DNA of 5,261 bases, taken from assembly GCA_025351145.1 (NCBI GenBank), contig JANXWM010000313.1, positions 1 through 5,261 of the forward strand. Reading direction: 5' to 3'. A program made the position numbers and the translations under genes. This document shows positions 1 to 5,261 of the stretch, piece by piece (position 1 is the first letter of the stretch; each line of letters starts with the position of its first letter). A model generated the notes under the pieces. That model searched no databases. It saw only the letters and a list, made by a program, of their open reading frames with translations, and was not told the DNA's origin. Origin of the DNA: Chitinophagaceae bacterium. GTDB taxonomy: Bacteria > Bacteroidota > Bacteroidia > Chitinophagales > Chitinophagaceae.

Positions 1-464
1 CTGCCACCACCAACATTAAAATCTTTACGGTTAACAGAGAAGCTGCCGCTGAATAAAACGCCTTTTCCTAATGGGGTAACTGTGAAAGGAAAACTGACTT
101 TTTTTGTGATGCCTTTAATGGTGAAATTGCCGGTAATATTACCGGCAGCTACGGCTGTGCTTACAAAATGGATGGTTGGATATTTGTCGGTATCGAAATA
201 ATCTTCTTTTTTTAAATGGCTGTCACGCGAATCAATGCCGGTGTTAATGGTATTAACATCAACCGTTACATCGAACGAAGAAGCTGAGGGGTTGGCAGCA
301 TCCCATTTAATAGTTCCTTTAAGGCCTTTTATTTGACCGGTTGTGTTTAGCCCGAAGTTTTTAATTCCAAATGTTACGGAGCCATCCGTATCAACTGGTT
401 TAATATCAGTTGATGTAAAGGCAAATAAAACAAAAGATAAAAAAAAGAGTATTGTTTTCTTCAT
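1..464 (-). CDS. YceI-family secreted lipid-binding protein (3' end cut by window edge)
   Basis: This frame reads leftward from an ATG at 464-462 and stays open to the window edge, giving 154 codons without a stop. Residues 1-18 look like a Sec signal peptide: Met-Lys-Lys, then a Phe/Leu-rich core ending near Ala15-Ser18, so the product should be periplasmic or secreted. The mature part matches the YceI family. It has a V-T-F-G-I-K-N-F-G start near residues 30-38, a G-x-I-K-G-L-K-G-T-I turn at 43-52, the family's D-S-R-D-x-H-L-K motif at 78-85, then D-Y-F-D-T-x-x-Y-P at 88-96, and an F-T-I-K-G-I-T-K strand further on. Family members fold as a lipocalin-like beta-barrel that holds a polyisoprenoid or similar amphiphile. 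They are usually about 190 residues, so roughly 30-40 residues are missing. The ligand here is unknown. The gene diverges from the macroglobulin gene. The start is chosen because it gives a clean signal peptide; no Shine-Dalgarno sequence is visible, which is normal for Bacteroidota. Confidence 0.93.
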   Translation of the reverse strand, partial: MKKTILFFLSFVLFAFTSTDIKPVDTDGSVTFGIKNFGLNTTGQIKGLKGTIKWDAANPSASSFDVTVDVNTINTGIDSRDSHLKKEDYFDTDKYPTIHFVSTAVAAGNITGNFTIKGITKKVSFPFTVTPLGKGVLFSGSFSVNRKDFNVGGG

Positions 465-470
465 ATTCAA

Positions 471-549
471 TTTTTGCAATATTACAGGCAACAATCATTC
501 CCTGTAAACTGCAAAACATTCTTTATAAAAAAAATAACTATTGCAAAAA
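471..549 (-). repeat. 11-bp inverted repeat framing the YceI leader
   Basis: TTTTTGCAATA at 471-481 is the exact reverse complement of TATTGCAAAAA at 539-549, with 57 bp between them. The inner edge of the left arm directly abuts the 482-507 inverted repeat, so in a leftward transcript the two stems could stack on each other. The 3' end of the outer stem would lie 6 nt before the YceI ATG. The repeat itself is seen directly. That it forms an RNA stem, or binds a regulator at each arm, is inference; the arms are A/T-rich and chance cannot be ruled out. Confidence 0.5.
482..507. promoter_or_regulatory. Inverted repeat TTACAGG-N12-CCTGTAA, possible operator or hairpin
   Basis: Perfect 7-bp arms (482-488 and 501-507) are separated by 12 bp, and the repeat ends 17 bp upstream of the YceI start codon. 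The arms contain G/C pairs inside an otherwise A/T-rich spacer. The size and dyad form fit a dimeric repressor site, and equally an RNA hairpin in the YceI leader. No regulator gene is in the window to assign it to. Given the many possible spacings, a 7-bp match in 310 bp is not rare, so confidence is limited. Confidence 0.35.
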
Positions 550-562
550 GAATAAATTGTTG

Positions 563-592
563 CAAAGCTGCCTTTGCTCATCTAAAAGCAAA
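563..592 (-). promoter_or_regulatory. Candidate Bacteroidota-type promoter for the YceI gene
   Basis: Read on the minus strand there is TTTG (592-589), an 18-bp gap, then CAGCTTTG (570-563). The Bacteroidota primary sigma factor favours TTTG or TTG, a gap of about 17-20 bp, then TAnnTTTG. The second box here matches five of the six fixed positions, with C for the first T. Transcription would start near 555-558 and give a leader of about 90 nt that contains the whole 471-549 inverted repeat. This is a weak match and is offered as the best candidate seen, not as a firm call. Confidence 0.25.
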
Positions 593-731
593 GAGTCAGG
601 TTATGAAACTGTAATGCTCATTTTACGGAAATGGAAAACAATTAAAAAACCTTTATCCATATCTCTCACCCCACAAAAAATGCTTAACAAAATTTTTCTT
701 TTATACATCAAAACAGATTGCTTAATTTTCT

Positions 732-752
732 ATTGAATTTATACAATTCAAT
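732..752. promoter_or_regulatory. Interrupted palindrome ATTGAATT-N5-AATTCAAT, possible operator
   Basis: Perfect 8-bp arms (732-739 and 745-752) flank TATAC, ending 22 bp before the macroglobulin ATG. Just upstream, TAATTTTC at 723-730 resembles the Bacteroidota -7 box TAnnTTTG with one mismatch, but I see no TTG at the proper distance. If that box were used, the palindrome would cover the transcription start, where a repressor would act. A small hairpin in the leader is the other option. The sequence is entirely A/T-rich apart from two G/C pairs and the spacer C, so chance is a real possibility. Confidence 0.35.
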
Positions 753-774
753 CTTCAAAAACTCCCCTTCATAT

Positions 775-855
775 ATGGAACTCCATTACCGAATGCCACT
801 CAAAACATTGAGCGGTTTTTTTATGCTTGTAACTTTCGCGGTTTTATTTTCCTGC
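775..855 (+). other. Lipoprotein signal peptide and lipobox
   Basis: The N-terminus has Arg6 and Lys10, a hydrophobic run from about Phe15 to Phe25, and the lipobox L-F-S-C with the lipidated cysteine at codon 853-855. If translation begins at Met7 the signal is 20 residues before the cysteine, a typical length; from Met1 it is 26. The residues after the cysteine are N-T-K-S-K with no acidic cluster. The surface-export signals known for Bacteroidota lipoproteins are acidic, so retention on a periplasmic face of a membrane is the more likely fate. That localisation is inference. Confidence 0.85.
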
Positions 856-3800
856 AACACCAAAAGTAAACTCGTTGAAGTTGATCCGGCATTCAGTAAG
901 TATATTGATGCATACACTTCGGGTGTAGTATCGAAAAAAAACACGCTGCGCATACAGCTTGCAGAAGATGCAGGCGTTACACATACATTGAATGAAACGG
1001 TGAAAGAAACATTGTTCAGCTTGTCGCCAGCCGTGGAAGGAAAAGCTTACTGGATAGATGCAAGAACGCTGGAATTCAGGCCTGATAAGGATTTACAGCC
1101 GGATGCGTTATATGAAGTTTCTTTTGCACTGGAGCAAGTAATGGATGTGCCATCCACGTTTAAAACATTCCGTTTTAATATACAAACACTCAAACCTTCT
1201 TTTGAAGTAGAGAACAACGGACTGCGCAGCAATGGTAAAGAACTGATGAGTTTAAGCGGGCAGATTGTTACTGCAGATGTAGAGGAATCTGCAAAAATTG
1301 AAAAAATTTTGCAGACCTCCCTCGATGGAACCAACCTGAAAATAAAATGGCAGCACAACGAAGCGAATAAAACGCATGGCTTTGTAATTGATAATATTAA
1401 AAGAACAAATGCAGCTGGCAATCTTATACTGCAATGGGATGGTGCGGCGATGAATATTGTTCAAAAAGATAAGAAGGAAATTGCTGTTCCTGCTATTGGC
1501 GATTTTAAAGTGATGGATATAAGAACGGTGCAGGATGAAGAACAGTATGCATTGGTGCAATTCAGTGACCCCATTGCAATTGGGCAAACATTAGACGGTT
1601 TAATTGCAGTAAGCAACCAGGAAGAACTGAGTTACACCATTCTTGGGAGTGAAGTAAAAGTATATACATCAGGCAGGCTCGATGGCAATTATACAGTTTC
1701 GGTAAATGAAGGAATAGAAAATCAATGGGGCGATAAACTGAACAAAGGTTTTACTGCCAATGTGTTTTTTGAGAACCGCCTGCCTTCTGTAAAAATTTTT
1801 GGACGTGGAAATATTTTGCCCAACAGCAGCGGTAAACTGGTATTGCCTTTTGAAGCTACTAATCTTAAAGCGGTGGATGTTTCTATTATAAAAATTTATG
1901 AAAATAATATCGGCCAGTTCCTGCAAACGAATGATTTAAATGGTGAAGAAAACCTGCGCCGTGTAAGCAAGCCATTGGCAGAAGCAACATTACAATTGGA
2001 TAATGATAAAAGTTTAAACCTGCACAAAAAGAACCGCTTCTCACTTGATCTTGATAAATACATAAGGGCAGAGCCTGGTGCATTGTACAGGGTATATATC
2101 GGTTTCAGGCCGGAGTATTCTTTGTACACATGCGCTTCAATGGGAAAAGATGATGATGGCTATTACGATGATTATGATGATGACAATAATGCCGTTGACG
2201 ATGATGCAGATTTCTGGAAACGATATGATGATTATTATCCGTACGGTTATAACTGGCAGGAAAGGGAAAACCCCTGTCACCAATCCTATTACAATAAAGA
2301 AAGGTTTGCGGGCAGAAATATTTTAGCAACCAATATTGGCCTTACTGCCAAACGCAGTAACAGCAACAGTTTGTTTGTAGCGGTGAATGATATTATTTCT
2401 ACGCATCCAATGAGTGACGTTGAATTGCAGGTACTCGATTACCAGCAACAAATAATTGCAAAAGCAACCAGTGGCAATGATGGTATTGCAATGATTGATC
2501 TTAAACGAAAACCTTATTTGCTCATCGCAAAAAAAGGAAATGAAAAAAGCTATTTAAAATTAGATGATGGCAGCAGTTTGCCATTGAGCAGGTTTGATGT
2601 AAGTGGCGATGAAATAAAGAACGGCATCAAAGGTTTCATTTTTGGCGAACGTGGCGTTTGGAGGCCGGGTGACAGCCTGTTTTTAAGTTGCATTATTGAT
2701 GATAAAGACAACAAGCTGCCTAAAGATCATCCTATAGAAATGGAGTTGATCTCACCACGTGGACAAATGTACAAACGGATTGTGCAAACCAATGCAGAGG
2801 ATGGTTTCAACATCTTCCGTACAGCAACAGATGCGGATGCACCAACCGGTAACTGGATATGTAAAATAAAAGTAGGAGGTGCCTCTTTTGAAAAGAAGCT
2901 GAAGATAGAAACAGTAATGCCCAATCGTTTAAAGATTGATTTGAATTTTGGTAACCTTGATGCGCTTGGCAAGAATGCAACAGTCAATGGGACACTCTCT
3001 GCCAAATGGTTATTTGGAGCAACGGCGCAAAGTTTAAAAGCAAAAGTAGATGCTCAATTGTATAAGAGAAAGACGAGTTTCCCGAAATTTAGTGACTATG
3101 TTTTTGATAATCCTACGGCATCCTTTACCGCACAATCAAAAACCATTTTTGATGGAACATTAAGTGCAGAAGGAACAGCAGCCATCAATCCTTCTTTTGA
3201 AGTTGGGGAAGAAGCGCCAGGCCAACTACTCGCAAACCTTACCGTAAAAGTTTTTGAGCCGGGCGGTAATTTCAGTATTGATAATATCTCCATGCCGTTC
3301 AATCCTTACACATCATACATTGGCGTACATGTACCCGAAGGCGATAAGGTTTGGGGTTGGTTACAGGCAAATAAAACACAACGTTTTGACATTGCAGATG
3401 TAGATACAAAAGGCATCCCCGTAAGCGGGGCAACAAAAGTTGAAGTGGAATTATATAAAATTCAATGGCGATGGTGGTGGGATAACAGCGGTGATGAACT
3501 CAGCAATTTTACGCAGGATAATTACAATAAACTTATAAAGAAAGATACGGTTGCACTAACCAATGGCAAAGGTTTTTATAATATAAAAGCAAGTGACTGG
3601 GGCCGCTATCTTATGCTGTTGAAAGACACCCGTAGCGGCCACACTTCAGGTGCTACTTTTTATATAGATGATTATAGCTGGCAAAGCCGCGGGGACAATA
3701 ACGACCCCAGTGCAGCAGCCATGTTATCATTTACTGCAGACAAAGACAAGTACAATGTTGGTGAAGATGTTAAGCTTACCATCCCCAGTACCAAAGGCGG

Positions 3801-5261
3801 CAGGGCATTGATCAGCATTGAAACCGGAAGCAAAGTAGTAAAAACATATTGGGTAGAAACAGAACAGGGGCAAACAAAATTTTCCTTTAAAACTGAAGCA
3901 GGAATGGCCCCTAATGTGTATATAAATGTAAGCCTGATGCAGCCGCATGCACAAACCATCAATGATCTTCCTATTCGTATGTATGGCGTAATACCAATAA
4001 TGGTGGAAGATAAAAACACTGTGCTGAAACCGGTAATAAAAATGCCGGATGTTATAAGGCCGGAACAGAACACTGCTATTACTGTTTCGGAAACGAATGG
4101 TAAAGACATGACTTATATTATTGCGATTGTTGATGAAGGTTTGCTTGATCTTACAAGATTCAAAACACCTAATCCGCACGATGCATTTTATGCAAAAGAA
4201 GCACTCGGTGTTAAGAGTTGGGATGTATATGATTATGTAATCGGCGCTTGGGGCGGGGAGCTTGAACGTATCTTAACTATTGGCGGTGATGGCGAAGCAG
4301 AACTTGCAGCTAAAACAAGAAAGGCAAATCGTTTTGCACCTATAGTAAAATTTATGGGGCCATTTAAATTAACCGGTGGAAGCAACACACACAATTTTAC
4401 TCTGCCACCTTATATGGGTAGTGTAAGAACAATGGTAATTGCAAAAGGCGATAATGCTTACGGTATGGCAGAGAAAACAGTAGCAGTGAAAAAGCCATTG
4501 ATGTTACTCGCAACATTGCCGCGTGCACTCGGCCCTTTAGAAGAATTAAAAATTCCGGTTACTGTTTTTGCAACAGAAAATAATATTAAGAATGTAAGCC
4601 TTACACTGCAGAGCAATCCATTTATTGAAGCAGGAGGTTCTCAGAATGTAAGCTTTAGTAATACAGGTGAGCAATTGGTTTACTTTAATGCAAAAGTAAA
4701 ACCTAATACAGGCATTGGTAAAGTAAAGATCGTTGCTACAAGTGGTAAAGAACAGGCGACTTACGAAGTAGAGATTGACATTCGCAATGCCAATCCTTTT
4801 ACCACACAAACATCAGAAGCCACACTACAGCCGGGGCAAAGCTGGAATAGTACAGTAGCAATGATCGGCGAAAGCAGCACCAGTAAAGCAGTGCTTGAAA
4901 TATCAAGTATCCCTGCAATCAATTTAGAACAACGGTTAAGCTATTTAATACAATACCCGCATGGTTGTATTGAACAAACGACCTCATCTGTATTTCCGCA
5001 ACTGGCATTAAACCAATTAATGGAATTAGACGATCAGCGCAAAGCTGCTATTGACCGCAACATACGTGCAGGCATACAAAAATTACAAAACTTTCAAACA
5101 ACAGATGGTGGCTTTAGTTACTGGCCCGGTGATAATGAAAGCGATGAATGGGGCAGTAATTATGCCGGTCATTTTTTACTGGAAGCATCTGCAAAAGGTT
5201 ACAATGTTTCTTCCTCTTTATTGCAGCAGTGGAAAGCATACCAGCGCACCAAAGCATTGGC
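775..5261 (+). CDS. Bacterial alpha-2-macroglobulin lipoprotein, protease trap (3' end cut by window edge)
   Basis: One continuous frame of 1,495 codons runs off the right edge with no stop or frameshift. Residues 1-27 form a lipoprotein signal ending in L-F-S-Cys27. An Ig-like domain follows (F-S-L-S-P near 81-85). The MG2-type motif E-R-G-V-W-R-P-G-D lies at 625-633, a Trp-rich motif (W-R-W-W-W) at 898-902, the bait-region domain at about 984-1125 ending in V-D-E-G-L-L-D-L-T (1119-1127), and the post-bait macroglobulin domain from A-P-I-V-K-F (1188) through L-P-P-Y (1210). The thioester motif G-C-I-E-Q has Cys1398 and Gln1401, and a toroid-type D-G-G-F-S-Y-W motif sits at 1444-1450. In this family, bait cleavage by a protease activates the Cys-Gln thioester, which captures the protease covalently. 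E. coli YfhM is the best-known relative. Bacteroidota members are roughly 1,800-1,950 residues (from memory), so perhaps 300-450 are missing. Met7 (793) is an equally good start; no ribosome-binding site decides it. Confidence 0.95.
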   Translation, partial: MELHYRMPLKTLSGFFMLVTFAVLFSCNTKSKLVEVDPAFSKYIDAYTSGVVSKKNTLRIQLAEDAGVTHTLNETVKETLFSLSPAVEGKAYWIDARTLEFRPDKDLQPDALYEVSFALEQVMDVPSTFKTFRFNIQTLKPSFEVENNGLRSNGKELMSLSGQIVTADVEESAKIEKILQTSLDGTNLKIKWQHNEANKTHGFVIDNIKRTNAAGNLILQWDGAAMNIVQKDKKEIAVPAIGDFKVMDIRTVQDEEQYALVQFSDPIAIGQTLDGLIAVSNQEELSYTILGSEVKVYTSGRLDGNYTVSVNEGIENQWGDKLNKGFTANVFFENRLPSVKIFGRGNILPNSSGKLVLPFEATNLKAVDVSIIKIYENNIGQFLQTNDLNGEENLRRVSKPLAEATLQLDNDKSLNLHKKNRFSLDLDKYIRAEPGALYRVYIGFRPEYSLYTCASMGKDDDGYYDDYDDDNNAVDDDADFWKRYDDYYPYGYNWQERENPCHQSYYNKERFAGRNILATNIGLTAKRSNSNSLFVAVNDIISTHPMSDVELQVLDYQQQIIAKATSGNDGIAMIDLKRKPYLLIAKKGNEKSYLKLDDGSSLPLSRFDVSGDEIKNGIKGFIFGERGVWRPGDSLFLSCIIDDKDNKLPKDHPIEMELISPRGQMYKRIVQTNAEDGFNIFRTATDADAPTGNWICKIKVGGASFEKKLKIETVMPNRLKIDLNFGNLDALGKNATVNGTLSAKWLFGATAQSLKAKVDAQLYKRKTSFPKFSDYVFDNPTASFTAQSKTIFDGTLSAEGTAAINPSFEVGEEAPGQLLANLTVKVFEPGGNFSIDNISMPFNPYTSYIGVHVPEGDKVWGWLQANKTQRFDIADVDTKGIPVSGATKVEVELYKIQWRWWWDNSGDELSNFTQDNYNKLIKKDTVALTNGKGFYNIKASDWGRYLMLLKDTRSGHTSGATFYIDDYSWQSRGDNNDPSAAAMLSFTADKDKYNVGEDVKLTIPSTKGGRALISIETGSKVVKTYWVETEQGQTKFSFKTEAGMAPNVYINVSLMQPHAQTINDLPIRMYGVIPIMVEDKNTVLKPVIKMPDVIRPEQNTAITVSETNGKDMTYIIAIVDEGLLDLTRFKTPNPHDAFYAKEALGVKSWDVYDYVIGAWGGELERILTIGGDGEAELAAKTRKANRFAPIVKFMGPFKLTGGSNTHNFTLPPYMGSVRTMVIAKGDNAYGMAEKTVAVKKPLMLLATLPRALGPLEELKIPVTVFATENNIKNVSLTLQSNPFIEAGGSQNVSFSNTGEQLVYFNAKVKPNTGIGKVKIVATSGKEQATYEVEIDIRNANPFTTQTSEATLQPGQSWNSTVAMIGESSTSKAVLEISSIPAINLEQRLSYLIQYPHGCIEQTTSSVFPQLALNQLMELDDQRKAAIDRNIRAGIQKLQNFQTTDGGFSYWPGDNESDEWGSNYAGHFLLEASAKGYNVSSSLLQQWKAYQRTKAL
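796..822 (+). terminator. Terminator-like hairpin inside the first codons of the macroglobulin gene
   Basis: CTCAA (799-803) pairs with TTGAG (808-812) around an AACA loop. After one A/C mismatch, CC (796-797) pairs with GG (814-815). Seven T residues (816-822) follow directly. This is the form of an intrinsic terminator for plus-strand transcription, yet it lies within codons 8-16 of the gene. The T run also encodes Phe-Phe of the signal peptide, so composition may explain part of it. The stem is short and weak; a role in attenuation is only a possibility. Confidence 0.3.
3601..3640 (+). repeat. GC-rich 8-bp inverted repeat inside the macroglobulin gene
   Basis: GGCCGCTA (3601-3608) is the exact reverse complement of TAGCGGCC (3633-3640), with 24 bp between them. 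Both arms lie in coding sequence, around G-R-Y and R-S-G-H, shortly before the bait-region domain. It could form a stable hairpin in the mRNA of an otherwise AT-rich gene. No function is known, and it may simply reflect codon choice. Confidence 0.35.
4963..4977 (+). other. Thioester motif Gly-Cys-Ile-Glu-Gln
   Basis: These five codons encode G-C-I-E-Q, preceded by Tyr-Pro-His, as in the Y-P-Y-G-C-L-E-Q of E. coli YfhM. Cys1398 and Gln1401 are the residues that form the internal thioester in this family. Both are present, so this protein belongs to the thioester-bearing group and not to the group that has lost the cysteine. The catalytic partners further along the domain are beyond the window. 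Confidence 0.93.

Larger units (their letters stand above)
465..774. other. Divergent intergenic region (310 bp)
   Basis: This AT-rich spacer separates the two divergent starts and must contain both promoters. I find no convincing gene in it. A plus-strand open frame from 452 to 736 encodes a Lys/Asn/Ile-rich peptide of no recognisable family, starts inside the YceI gene on the opposite strand, and looks accidental. The spacer holds a nested inverted repeat next to the YceI start (471-549), a weak minus-strand promoter candidate (563-592), and an interrupted palindrome next to the macroglobulin start (732-752). No tRNA or known riboswitch is recognisable. Confidence 0.8.

Noticed and set aside
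452..736. Plus-strand 94-codon open frame across the spacer
   Set aside because: It begins inside the YceI gene on the opposite strand, has a low-complexity Lys/Asn/Ile-rich product with no family resemblance, and runs through the inverted repeats and the probable promoter region.
775..786. Short palindrome ATGGA-AC-TCCAT overlapping the start codon
   Set aside because: The arms are only 5 bp and the 2-nt centre is too small for a stable hairpin; chance is sufficient.
2149..2235. GAT-rich stretch considered as a microsatellite or tandem repeat
   Set aside because: There is no regular unit; the GAT and TAT codons are mixed irregularly and are explained by the Asp/Tyr-rich protein loop.
1047..3302. 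Several minus-strand open frames and one short plus-strand frame (2078-2326) inside the macroglobulin gene
   Set aside because: They are shadows of the macroglobulin reading frame. The frames at 2078-2329 merely read the GAT-rich Asp-loop codons in other phases, giving Met/Ile or His-rich products.
3672..4179. Two overlapping minus-strand open frames of 145 and 150 codons, the longest on that strand
   Set aside because: They lie opposite the conserved bait-region part of the macroglobulin frame, which is clearly the coding strand. Their products resemble no known family and the two overlap each other in different frames.
1..5261. Mobile element, CRISPR array, toxin-antitoxin or phage-defence system
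   Set aside because: No transposase, integrase, terminal repeats, regularly spaced repeats or small paired genes are present; the two real genes are ordinary envelope proteins.

Overview
The window most likely comes from the chromosome of a member of the Bacteroidota, probably a Chitinophagaceae-like environmental genus. The evidence is an AT-rich composition, A/T-rich leaders with no recognisable Shine-Dalgarno sequence, and a large lipoprotein whose motifs match the long alpha-2-macroglobulin proteins of that phylum. The genus is an inference from protein character, not from a marker gene. There is no sign of a mobile element, CRISPR array, tRNA or rRNA.

The layout is two divergent genes, both cut by the window edges. 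Positions 1-464 (minus strand) hold most of a secreted YceI-family protein, a lipocalin-like barrel; its C-terminal strands lie off the left edge. Positions 465-774 are a 310-bp AT-rich intergenic region that must hold both promoters. It contains an 11-bp inverted repeat with a second 7-bp inverted repeat nested in it, just upstream of the YceI start, and a separate 21-bp interrupted palindrome just upstream of the other gene. Positions 775-5261 (plus strand) are one uninterrupted reading frame of 1,495 codons. It encodes a lipid-anchored bacterial alpha-2-macroglobulin with an intact thioester motif (Cys-Ile-Glu-Gln); the rest of the thioester domain and the C-terminal domains lie off the right edge.

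The two proteins are expected to act in the cell envelope. The macroglobulin is expected to trap proteases that enter the periplasm, by bait cleavage followed by covalent thioester capture. YceI-like proteins bind isoprenoid-type lipids or other small hydrophobic molecules. Divergent transcription from one 310-bp spacer could allow shared control, but nothing in the sequence proves it. In many bacteria the macroglobulin gene is followed by the gene for penicillin-binding protein 1C; that position is outside this window.

I see no convincing new multi-gene system. The points most worth a second look are the structured leader in front of the YceI gene, the terminator-like hairpin inside the first codons of the macroglobulin, and the acidic, tyrosine-rich loop bracketed by two of its few cysteines.
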